From contig WNNJ02002183.1 of the NCBI GenBank assembly GCA_012934845.2, positions 1 through 64,000 on the forward strand: a stretch of DNA of 64,000 nucleotides. The letters run 5' to 3'. Shown piece by piece: positions 12,281 through 23,300 of this stretch. The stretch comes from Pomphorhynchus laevis. Taxonomy: Eukaryota; Acanthocephala; Palaeacanthocephala; Echinorhynchida; Pomphorhynchidae. Positions within the stretch are counted from its first letter, which is position 1; the number at the start of each line of letters is the position of its first letter. A program made the position numbers and the translations under genes. The notes beneath the pieces were generated by a model that worked only from the letters and a program-made list of their open reading frames with translations, was not told the origin of the DNA and ran no database searches.

Positions 12281-13063
12281 CTCTTCACCAGCAATTGTAT
12301 CTTCTGTCTTTGAACTTCTCTCTAAATCGATATTCCCGTGCTACAATTTCAAAAAGTTAAGTTTAACAATCATGTTACTAAAGTAAAAGTCAAAGCTTGT
12401 AGCATAGAAGATAGTAGTCCAACAAACCTCATCACCAGAGCTGCAATCTGAAATTTCCGCCATTTTAGGTGAAATGACGTTATCTCTCTAAGCAAATTTA
12501 TAGCCAATTAGCATACACTATAGTTGGTTACTTTATGTGGCACCTCATCGTCAGAACAGGTTGCTTGAATTTTTGATATTTTCTTGAATTTCTCAATATC
12601 CTGTTGGAAAACATAGATGTAATAATATTAATAATATTATTATAATAACATTAATATTAAATATAAATCATAGATATAATAATATAATAATATTAGATAT
12701 AAATAGTAAAAAATTGTAATTGTGTATAATTCATTACTGCCTCTTTGTCTGAGCTTGTGTCTTGAATTTCAGTATTCGGAGCTTCATCTTCTTCCTAAAT
12801 AGCATATGATCACGTGCTCTAATTTAATAATTATATATTAATTATACCTCCAGATCCGAACTGTCAAGTATGGCATCTGTCTTTATCGTTTGTTTTTTGT
12901 TGTCTTGCTAAGCAAATATACAATTAGTAATAGGGTTAAGCTGGCAATCTTTTATAATAATAAGATTAAGTTATTAAAATAAAATTAAACTCAATTTACA
13001 AACCTTTATGCATGAACTGGTGTTAAAGATTTTAGATTTTTTCTTTAAAGGCTCGTTGTCGTG
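12281..13063 (-). CDS. HIRIP3: HIRIP3-like gene: cluster of six phase-0 micro-exons
   Basis: Six minus-strand exons, each ending at a splice donor and starting after AG, all open and all starting and ending in phase 0: 13063-13004 (60), 12907-12848 (60), 12794-12741 (54), 12600-12544 (57), 12487-12428 (60) and 12340-12281 (60 bases). They encode 18-20 residues each, e.g. HDNEPLKKKSKIFNTSSCIK and RDNVISPKMAEISDCSSGDE. The shared pattern is (H/Q/R)DN near the start, I-x-D/N-x-S-S in the middle and an acidic end. Each donor follows GAG or AAG; the donor after 12741 is GC rather than GT. The last exon ends in phase 0 and the CHZ exon at 5305 starts in phase 0. An acidic central region before CHZ fits HIRIP3. 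Exon calls come from reading splice sites and repeat similarity only. Confidence 0.72.
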
Positions 13064-13865
13064 CTAAACAAACGCATAAATGCAATAGTTAAGTAAAACT
13101 TAAACAATTTTACCCGGAAGTTTTAATTAATCATAGATTAAATTAGTCTCTTATTTTAAAAAAGATAAATCTCAAATTATTTAAAAAAAATCTAAAATAA
13201 ATCAGCTAATATTTTTAATAAATTATAAAAAATTAATTATAAAAAGTCTTGCTAATAAAAGCTGAATAAATAGTTATATTTAAAACGAGTACTACAATCT
13301 GATTAAAACAGATATACGATTAGTAAAATTTATAATTAAAACTATAATAATTAAGCAAGTTCAAATGGTTTGTTCAGGTATTTCGTATCTTCATGTTTTT
13401 GATTATAGCGTCACAGTGATGCATTCCAATAATTAAATACGATTATTAATCATTAAATTAATAAATAATAAATGAATAAATAATAAATGAATAAATAATA
13501 AATTAATTAATTAATTAATATTAATTATTAACCATTGATAATTTCGTTGAACTGGGTAATGACGGGATCGACCATAGACGATAATGTCATGATATTTATA
13601 TCTAGCATATAAATATATATATATATTCAGAGTAAAATTTTACTCTGAAAATATATGGACGAATCTATATTAGATCTCGGATCGCAGCTTTATACATCGC
13701 AATATAGATGTCAGATCAAGATGTCTTAGATTAAAAAACCGACTATCCTCGACAGTTCCATAAAATAAATTTGCTCGATTCCACGCGCCTAAACAATCAG
13801 AGAGTATTATACTGCAATGGGCAGAAAAGGAACTAACTTGAATTCTATGGAGCTACTACGATTAT
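13064..13865. other. AT-rich intron sequence
   Basis: Non-coding A/T-rich DNA upstream of the micro-exon cluster. It contains a 24-base perfect palindrome at 13626-13649 and a possible decayed micro-exon near 13218-13253 (AG then CAAGAC, with an early stop). Nothing else is supported. Confidence 0.4.
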
Positions 13866-15180
13866 TTGATGAATAGATACTGTTCTCGAGTTTGTCATGA
13901 ATCTATAACTGACAAACTATTGAGATTGAAGGTTAGTAAACTTCATAAGATTTACGGTAGGAGATTATCAATAGAAGAACTTAAATTATACTCAGGGAAT
14001 TCAACACACAGGAGGCGATACCAGAAACGTTATCGCACTTTTAATAAAAATTATATACACAACGAAACGATACAAGTAACGAATCTTTCAGACAGAGAAT
14101 TGACAAACGACCAATTATCAACTCTATCTCTTCGACTTATCTTTGCATTTAGGCCCACCGAATTTGATCTATACGCCATAGCTACAGGAATCCGCCGTGG
14201 AGTTGATGACGCGTACAGGATCACGGGCAATGACTCAAAGAATTATGTTAGCAAGACTATGCTCGAAAAGTTTGTATCCAAACAGTGTATCGATACTGGA
14301 CCATTTAATATAAACCTATCAAATTTTCGTGCTATCAGAGAAGTGCGATAGATGAACGGCGGAAAAACTGATAAGTACTGATCTAAAGCCGGAACGTTTT
14401 ATCTCCTTCCAAAAATTCACAAAGAGCACTAACGGAAAGTCTAAGTCGCTATGCAGATAAATTTATCAAGCATCTTTTATCTAATGTGCCATCCACCGCT
14501 TATGCGATACTGATGATTTTCTGAAAAGATAAAAACCTCACAGAGAAGCAGTAGTGGACGAGCTCTGTATCATTACTAGAAATTTTACCTCTCTCTATAT
14601 ACAGCTATTCTTCCTGATGACGGAATACTTGCAGATTCAGACTATGCAAGAAGCCATGTGGGATAATAAAAAGATCAGCTTTGTAGCGAAGGCCTAACGT
14701 ATAATTCTAGAAAAAAAAATGTGTTCACATTTAATAACGGATTCTACAAACAAGTGACTGGCAGAAAATGGGCAGTCCAATGGCTCCTTCTTATGCAGTG
14801 ATCTACATGCATCAATACAAAAAATTGGCGTTAACATACACGGACGAATATACTGTAGATACATTGACGATATATTCCGATTGTACCTTACTATCAATAA
14901 AAACAAATTCGTTTCGGACTTCGAGAGGCCGAAACTTCGATCTACCCACGAACATGTCGATCATGCGCTACTCAATACAAACAACAAAGCAAACACCCAC
15001 CCATTTAAAGATCGGCTAACAAAAAGGCGTTATCACATTAAGATTGAAATTAAAGAAGATGGCGCGCATCATACACTATTGCACTTGGCAGTAATCACAT
15101 GTTTAAATATCAAATTATAGCTGTACCTGATAATAGAAAAAAGAGAAAATAGATTGAACAGCGGTGGATCGAACGACTGC
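13866..15180 (+). pseudogene. Penelope-like element, degenerate
   Basis: The frame 13866-14351 has the PLE N-terminal pattern NLSDRELTNDQLSTLSLRL then FAFRPTEFDLYAIATGIRR. After several broken stretches (LPKIHKEH at about 14405) the RT motif FYKQVTG...MGSPMAPSYAVIYMH appears at 14745-14820. A C-terminal [13 protein letters not shown] near 15155 resembles the tail after the GIY-YIG domain. The MGSPxAPSYA block is shared with the PLE at 51.6-52.1 kb, so they belong to one lineage. Multiple stops and frame changes make it non-functional. Confidence 0.7.
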
Positions 15181-15191
15181 ATACAGATGAA

Positions 15192-15258
15192 ACATATATA
15201 TATACTAACGTTAGTATATATATTACAAGCTACTATTATAAAATAGTAGCTTGTAAGC
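15192..15258. repeat. Two adjacent perfect palindromes
   Basis: A 28-base palindrome centred on CTAACGTTAG is followed by a near-perfect palindrome with arms ACAAGCTACTATT / AATAGTAGCTTGT. They sit at the junction between the PLE 3' end and the long microsatellite palindrome. Confidence 0.75.
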
Positions 15259-15850
15259 TCCCAGAGTACAGCGTGAACCATTCAGCTCTTAAATTATATA
15301 TATCTACATATATGTACATATATATACATATGTACATATCTACATATATGTACATATATGTCCTTTATATATATGTACATATCTATACATATGTACATAT
15401 ATATGTATATATGTACATATCTATACATATGTACATATATATGTATATATGTATATATATGTACATATGTATATGTCCTTTATATATGTACATATATATG
15501 TACATATGTATATATACATATGTACATATCTACATATATGTACATATATCTACATATATGTCCTTTATATATATATATATATATATGTAGATATATGTAC
15601 ATATATGTAGATATGTACATATGTATATATACATATGTACATATATATGTACATATATAAAGGACATATACATATGTACATATATATACATATATACATA
15701 TATATGTACATATATATAAAGGACATATATGTACATATATGTAGATATGTACATATGTATATATATGTACATATATGTAGATATATATAATTTAAGAGCT
15801 GAATGGTTCACGCTGTACTCTGGGAGCTTACAAGCTACTATTTTATAATC
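15241..15850. repeat. About 610-base inverted repeat with a TACATA microsatellite core
   Basis: Unique arms of about 70 bases (15241-15309 and 15775-15850, with AGCTCCCAGAGTACAGC and its reverse complement) flank about 470 bases of ATGTACATAT-type microsatellite. The microsatellite itself is arranged as a palindrome: CTTTATATA variants on the left are mirrored by TATATAAAG on the right. Tyr/Ile/Met-rich open frames on both strands are artefacts of the repeat. Confidence 0.85.
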
Positions 15851-16092
15851 AAGAATTTCGCCAAAAACTGGAGTTCGATTACAAGTAGAGCAGACTTCCT
15901 TATCACTCCTAGACGAGCTGATGGTAGCCGGCAGCACTCATCAGTAGGGTGAAGTATACCATCAGTCGTTTCGGCTGCCTTGTGATATATTAAATAGACA
16001 TTTCCGAGAATTTGCTAACGTGGTAGCATGGGCCTAGCCTATTTAAACTAACCATGTGCTTTCCGGATCATCCTAATTTTATTCAACAGGAA
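15851..16092. repeat. PLE terminal repeat with hammerhead-like core (copy 1)
   Basis: The segment 15930-16092 recurs at 29745-29910 with high similarity. On the minus strand it contains GGCAGCCGAAAC upstream of CTACTGATGAGTGCTGCC: both conserved hammerhead boxes (CTGATGAG and CGAAAC) are present but in permuted order, with arms GGCAGC/GCTGCC able to pair. The position just 3' of a PLE suggests it is part of that element's terminal repeat. Confidence 0.55.
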
Positions 16093-16392
16093 TTCATATA
16101 TATAAAGATTTATTTTAACGTGGCAAATGCGTGCCAGCGCACGCTTACATGACCACAACAAAACAAAAATGTAAATCATGTGTCTAGAGGTGTTTGAAAT
16201 AAGGGGATTCCAGGCGAGTGGGGCGGCGACGAGGAAGGATCGGAGACCGTAGTTGTTAGAGTAATTGGGAACGTGGATTAAGTGGGTATGACGGAACGCA
16301 GCGATAGCGAGGGTGGGCGAGTGATTTAAAAAGGGTAAATTGACTCTAGAGCATGCAAAGACAACTTTGATAAGTTTGTCACACTTCCACAA
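16048..16392 (-). pseudogene. CR1/L2-like LINE 3'-end fragment
   Basis: The minus frame encodes VPNYSNNYGLRSFLVAAPLA with an upstream RT-tail stretch. It is nearly identical to 62.75-62.85 kb and similar to 8.34-8.45 kb. The 3' tail (GTGGTCATGTAAGCGTGCGC) is also shared. The frame is altered after PLAWNPLI. Confidence 0.65.
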
Positions 16393-16813
16393 TTTACTTT
16401 TTACGTTACGGGTGTTTTAATTCTTTAGAAAGTATTGCTAAGAGGTAACTAAGATCAAAGGAAGTAAATGCACCAAAGTATCAAAGTTTACCAAAAAATA
16501 GTTTATTGAATAGTATGTAAAGAGGAAAGCATTAATATGCATAAATGTACTAGATTAATAAGACCCAAGTTCACAATAATGAAAAATATGGCAGATACCT
16601 GTAATAAGTAGTTGTACATTATGCCTTGCGATGTGTAGTATTCAAATGGGCTACGCACAAAAACGACTCTAACTTGTAGGGATTAGTGGAATTGATGAAA
16701 TTTTAGCAAAAAGTAATAAATTATTAAAATATATAAAATTAGCGTGCAGAAAATCTAAATCAACGAACAATTTAATGGACAGAAGTCATAAGCAAGTAAT
16801 TATATCGGCAAAC

Positions 16814-17062
16814 CTTAATATCCGACATATCGCGACTATTTCGTACATTGGTTTTAATGGACTCGTTACAATCTTCTATGCTGGATTCACCTGCTGCTAT
16901 GGTGTAATTGGATTCACCAGTGTCAGTGCCAACGTCGGATTGATCTTTCTCTTTTGTAAGATTTTTGGTTTGATTAATATCATCATATAACTCGTCTAAT
17001 TGGGGTTTGTTTTTCTTTGACTGGAATTTTCGTTCATTAAATAATTTTCCTTTTTTAGTCAT
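16814..17062 (-). CDS. HIRIP3: Probable first coding exon of the HIRIP3-like gene
   Basis: An 83-codon exon from ATG (17062) to a GTTTGC donor at 16813, ending in phase 0 with the residues MSDIK. The protein begins MTKKGKLFNERKFQSKKNK and then turns acidic (DQSDVGTDTGESN ... ESSIEDCNES). A TTTCAG acceptor lies two bases before the ATG on the minus strand, so the 5' leader is probably spliced. Phase, strand, acidic composition and the micro-exon-like ending make it a good candidate for the start of the gene whose later exons lie at 13.1-3.4 kb. The link is inference: 3.7 kb of transposon-filled DNA separates it from the next exon seen, and further micro-exons may be missing. Confidence 0.5.
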
Positions 17063-17571
17063 ATCTGAAACAAATTTGTTTTTAGGAGGTGGTTATTTTT
17101 AAAATCCCCAAGATAAATTGACGAATTTGTTTCTGAAAACGATTTAACAGAAAAATCGTGATTTTTTAATAAAAGATATTTTTTTTCAATCAAGTTGTCT
17201 GATTTTTAGAAAATTCGATGGCAATTTAAAAAGTCTTAATAGCATTTTATCAAAAATTTTACTTGCACATGTGATGCCAGCCACATGACAGTTAGCAGTT
17301 ATCCAGCTTCACCTATTAGCATTATCGTCGCATGACAGGATAAATATCTCCGTATACAGTCGGTAACTAATCTCGTCCTACTCGGCCGTTTTGGATAAGT
17401 AGTAAAAACTCACTGGCATTTTTATTGATTTAGCATCTACCAAACTAGTATTTAAAGTTATAATATTGTATATATTGATGTAGCTTGCCACTAGTATATT
17501 GAAATTACAATATTTTAATGTATTTAAAAGGTGTTTTGTATTATTAAATTTAAAAAAATAATAATTGAATA

Positions 17572-17850
17572 ATGACAAGTGTGCAAAATCTACAATTTTG
17601 TGCGGTCGCCGTGGAAACGCTTGGTGCGTTGGGCCCAGAGCCGGAAGGCCTAATGCACGAAATAGGTCGGCGGATAGCAACAGTGACCGGAGAGCGGCGA
17701 TCCACAAATTTCCTGCTGCGGAGGCTGAGCGTTGCCATTCAACGCGGTAACGCTAGTTGCGTTCTGGGCACAATTGAGGAGACGAGCTATAGACAAGACT
17801 TTGTTTTGATAAATAATCTGTTTCAATTCAACGGAGTTAAGTATAAATAA
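17572..17850 (+). pseudogene. C-terminal tail of a retroelement polyprotein
   Basis: Encodes FCAVAVETLGALGPEPEGL, then GRRIATVTGERRSTNFL and RLSVAIQRGNASCVLGTI. This matches the short conserved C-terminal tail found after the RT in many invertebrate retroelement proteins (pattern AVETLG...G.R...FL.QR.S.AIQRGNA..VLGT), from memory. No RT core precedes it; the flanks are AT-rich. It is a 3' remnant. Confidence 0.6.
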
Positions 17851-18394
17851 GTAAATAGGACAGGAATGGAACATCATCGGCTCCAAAACTTGCTACTTTA
17901 TACACAGCGGAACTTGAGGAAAATTGGATTGATAAAAGCGGAATTTAGAAAAAACAATGACCAGGAAAGTCAAAAGAATTGGAATATTTTACAGAATTAA
18001 TGAACTCAAATAAAAATTTAGAACATACTTTTGAGTCAATCGACCCATTCAAATTTTAAGATCTAACGGGAGACACAATTTATTATTTGTAATATTTGGT
18101 TTTTTATAAACACGTTTATATGACAAGTGTAGAAAAGTCGTACACATTTAATAAATCTATATTCTAAATATTATAAATACTATTTATTTGAAATAAATGG
18201 TTTTGAAAAGTCAAAACGAACATCGCTAAAAATGTGATTGCATTTTCTAGTTGGTCATGCAATTGACCAACTTTTAGGAATATAAGAATTCCAGAAGACA
18301 ACCGCAGATTATACTCCTGTTTTTGAGAAACTTTAGTTTGATGAATTTTATTAAAATCTTTAAATTCTAAAACATCTTAGAATTGTATAACAGT

Positions 18395-18625
18395 ATCAGT
18401 TTCTAAATCAATTATGCACTATATAGATGATATATTGATGATATACGTGTATTTAACTCTAACAATTTTTATTCAATAAGTGAACCAATTTATACAGGTA
18501 GCCTTATTCTTAATAAAACCAATATTAATGATAAAGAAAGTATATATCTAGATATAAACATTAAATTAACATGAATTAAAAGTATTAATAATAAAATCAG
18601 CATTGATTGTAAGAATGTAAGTTCT
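18395..18625 (+). pseudogene. PLE RT fragment
   Basis: Encodes a remnant of the YIDDI...FNSNN box and SLILNKTNINDKESIYLDI, the same sequence as the PLE at 46.49-46.63 kb. It is truncated at both ends. Confidence 0.65.
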
Positions 18626-20353
18626 TACAATTTATTTATTTATAAAAATGTTACATTATTTATAAAAATGACGTTTATTTTATTTTTTATTTTTTATTTT
18701 TATTTTTTTATTTTAACTTGATTTAAATTATAGAAAATCTAAAAACAATTATTAATTTTATTATTTAATTATTAAATTTTGATTTAGCATTATTATGTTT
18801 TGTTTATTTTATAATTATATAACAATATCCATCCTAAATGATTAATTATTTAAATAATTAAATTAATTATTTTAATTTATTTTATTATTTAATTATTAAA
18901 TTTTGATTTAGCATTATTATGTTTTGTTTATTTTATAATTATATAACAATACGTAGACTCAGTTAGCTGATTTGATTATTTATTCGGAATAAATATTAAT
19001 TAAAAGTTATCATTAATTGATAATTAACAATTTTGTTAATTATCAAAATTAAATGGGTACATGGAATTAAGCGTTTTAAGCCGTAAAATATTAATCTTCT
19101 AATATGTTGATAGTCCTTTCTAGATTTTTATTTTACATTTTATTATACGTAGACACAGTTAGCTGATTTAATTTCTAGATATAAAAATATATTATATTAA
19201 TATATTATAAAAATATATTATATTTTTATAAAAATTTTCAAGGTTTTTAAATAAACTCAAACATTTGATAATATATACATATGCTCATAATTGCTCATAA
19301 ATAAATCTAGAAAATATCAAACGATATCTAATAGTTTTTTGCAAATTAAAAAACGATAAATGAAACAAAACGATAAATTTAACACTGAATTTTTTGTCAT
19401 TTAAGACTATATATTTAGGTCAGATCTAAACAACAACAAAAAAAACAGAATTGTCGTTAAGATTTTGGGCGTTACCTAAAAACCTCATTACATAGGAAAA
19501 CGATTGTTACAGAAAATCTAACTCTATAGATATAATAGTAATTCGAAAGCTATCATATAATTTAAAGCAGAGTGTGCATGTATTGTTCAATCCACATGGA
19601 ACAATATTTTTCATATAGTTATTATCATATAGATAATATGATTGCGTATTTGATTTAAGATTAGGACTAGTAGCTGACGCCAACATTTCTCGTCTAGTAA
19701 CCGGGAGAGTCACACATAGCTTATTATATCACGTAATTTTTAAAAATTTACTTAATATGTCATGTAATAAATCATTTTTAAATTTCACTTAATAAATTAT
19801 TTGTTGACTATATATTAACAATAAACTTATATTTTCAATTTAGTAAAACAAATAAAATTGTAATTTATAATTAATTTTATAAGGTTTCAATTAACAGATT
19901 ATTAAATAATAATCTTTTAACTTAAAATATTTTTATATTCGACCAGCTTCTGATAGAACTTTAAAAAACAATTTGTTCAAAAAATAATAAATATATATAT
20001 TTCTTCTTTTTTACGTTTATCCTGCAACAAACTTAAAAGAAAACATTAAACATTATATACAATTTTCGAAAAATATTTATAAAATTATGGAGCTGATAAG
20101 CCAAAACAAAAAAAAACAATTTTTTTAACAAATTGTTGTTTTTTTTGTAACGCTAGTAAAATACAGTAAATTTATTTTCTACTTTGATTGACTATGTTCA
20201 TAAATTAAAAGCTCAAAGAATGGATTAAAATCATTTTTTTCGAGAATATACGATTTGGCGCTAATTTTGTCTTAATGAGTAACAGATGAAAACGGAATTG
20301 TACTGTTATTGTTATTAACCATAAAAAAGTCAGTTTGTAGTAATTATTAAATA
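18626..20353. other. AT-rich intergenic DNA with short repeats
   Basis: A stretch of about 60 bases (18768-18828) is repeated at 18890-18950. The dispersed motif ACGTAGACTCAGTTAGCTGA occurs at 18951 and, slightly changed, at 19147. No supported gene. The 5' leader of the gene at 20354 probably lies near 20300-20353. Confidence 0.5.
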
Positions 20354-23300
20354 ATGATTATTTCTAGAAACATTGGCATAAGTGTTGAACGCGAAGTTTA
20401 TCGAGATAGAGCGATAATTAGCTTATGCTCACAGAGAATAGCTTATCTTTGCGGACGTACAGTTTCGATACAAAATTGGTACGATGAAGAAAATGACGAC
20501 GAATCAATGTTGGACTTTGACTTTAGTAATGTAAAGCAGCGGTTTCAAAGGCTTTCGAGAGTGGGTCATCTGAGCAGTCAGCATGTTCAAGCCCTTTTTT
20601 CTAATACTTGTGGAACATGGCTTGCAGTTGTATGTACATCCAGTAACAACAATCAGCCTACACGACATCAAATTGTTGAGAAGGATCATCATCGATATAT
20701 TGTTCAATTTGTGAATACCAATGACTTGAAAGTATCCTATTCGCTTTCACTAGAGTTCAAGGCAAACCATATAATCAATAATCTACAGATACCTGTCATA
20801 TCTATTTCCAATTCGTCGATGCATGCGTCCTTCCATATTAATAGGAGAAAAGAGCAATCAGTATTGGTTAGTGCATGCTATTTATGTAAGGCAATTACTG
20901 AAGAAGTGGCGAGAAAAAGTTCATTTAATATTTATGATGCTCGGAAAAATAGCAGCAGCAAGACTAATATTATCCGTGAGAGTATACCTCAGCTGACATT
21001 AGAACTCTACTGTTTACAGAAAAGAAACGAGATAAATAATGAATTAGCCAGCGAGCTCGAGGATGAGATTCAAAGTGATGTTAGTGACTGCGATTATCCT
21101 TATCAGCAATACAAAGCTACACACTTGGCATCATTGAATGTCAAGAGCATTGGAAACCAAGCCAAGGCACTTATTAAAGAAAATGAAAAAGAAGACATCG
21201 AGCTTATTCAAAGTGAAATTACATACAACAAGGCTTATTTAGATAAGTACGGCAATTTAGCAAATCCTATACGCTCTGCTCGTATTTCAATTCTTACTAA
21301 TTTCGCTTTATATGTATGTCGGATAAGTGAAAGTGAGACCAGTGGTAGCCGTCACGTTTTACCTGGTAATGATGGCAGATACAGAAGCAGAGATGATCTT
21401 ATATCAACAGTGCGCATGCCAAGTAACGGGACCAATCAGGATCAGCCTGAATGCATTCTTAGTTATCAAACTTTATTTTCAATCGATAGCATTTATAGCC
21501 ATCATTGTTGGATAACTTTGGAAAATAGTAATCTCTATCTTATCGAAATCAACAAGGCTGGTCGAATTGAAGTTTATAGAGATGATATTTCGATCAACCA
21601 AATGATATTAGAATCAAGACATTGGCTTGAAAATGGATGTGCTAAGCGATTATGCCTTTCGGACAAAGATAAACGGGTAGTGTGTTTACAGGCAATGGGA
21701 AATATTATCTTCGTTTGTACTGAGCAGAATCTGTACACATTTCATCTTGATTGTACAAAAACGTCGGAAATGTATGGGTCAACCGTAGATTGTATTTCGC
21801 TTCGAAGAATAACTCTTCGTAACTTATTTGTTGATAGAATCCAAAATAACCTAAAGATATTAATCATCTTACCTCAGAAAATAAAAACAATGCTTAAGGA
21901 TCAATATTACCTCTTGTTGTTAACAAGTAATTTTGACTTGTTTTCATTGAAATTTGATTTGCTTTTCTTGAAAAACGAACATAACGATGACAGGACAGTA
22001 AGTTCTTATCACCATCATCTACATACGTCTTCTCAACAACCACAGTTTGCTTTAAGCAAAGTAAGTGAATTTATCAAAGGAGATATTGTAGGATTTGATG
22101 TTAGTCTTGTTAAATCGTTGGTAATTATATCCACAATGAATGGTAATCGATTACAGTTCTATTCGGGTACAAGTTATTTTGATTTATTGTTCATAATATA
22201 TCAGCAAAGACAGACTATTACTGTGAAATTCGTTTCAGTCGACACATTTGGCAGTACTTTACTTATACTATATAACAATGGACGGTCGCTTGTGCTATAC
22301 GGAATTAGAGCAAGCACTATTGGGGAACTGCTTTTTCAAACAGAATTACCGGAACAAGCAAGTAAAGCGAAACTGTGCTCAGTAGGTAAAAGAATCGCAC
22401 TGGCATTGTCGAAAGACGGCGTTCGAAGTTTTGAACCTATACTTCATCGTACCGGAAGAAATCGTGAATCCATGCTTAGTGAATATGAATGTGTGGATAT
22501 TGACTGGTTTCTAGATGGGTGTCATTTAGCAATTGCTTGTAAAAACGGAACATGCCTAATATGGAATTCAATCAAAGGATACATTGTATTTACACACGTT
22601 GAACACTCTACACCGTATTGTTCATTAAAAATTGATCACTCCGCTGATATACGTCTTTACATATCATGTCTGCAATCTAAGTCAGTTATACAATTGGATC
22701 GATATGAAAAAAGAAATCTAAACGAAACGTTCACTAATGAAAAAGTTTTAAAATCTACGAGGCTTTCACAACTACCGGGCGGTGAACCGACTTGTATTTG
22801 TGTGGAGCACAAGATACTTGCTATAGGAGGGCAGAATGGAACTATTAGTCTCTACACTTTACCATTTTCTGAAGTATACAACAACATTTGTAAGCAAACA
22901 GCATTTGCGTATTTTGACGCATTTTCAACCGAGATAATATATTTGGCCATGAACCATTTTGAAATTGTCGCATGTGATGGTAATGGTTGTTTAATTGGTC
23001 TAAAAATACCACATACAACTTATTACACGGGTTCTGGAGCTCAACGGCTAACAGAACCGCTATCAGCGTGGAGTGAAGTAGCACAAATCGACTCCAAAAC
23101 AATTTCTGAATGCCAACGTGCCATAGAGGTTGGTAGTCAAGCTGCTGATCTAACGAGTCGTAATGTACAAAGTGCGTTTGAAATATCGAAGCAAGAAACT
23201 ATCCATTCGGGTGAGAAACGTTGTGAGATAGTTGTTGATCGAATAATTGAATCAGACAAACAATCAAACCTAGTTCTAACAAACGCACGTACATTGGTCA

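Noticed and set aside
15273-15937. Tyr/Ile/Met-rich open frames on both strands
   Set aside because: Translation of the TACATA microsatellite palindrome.
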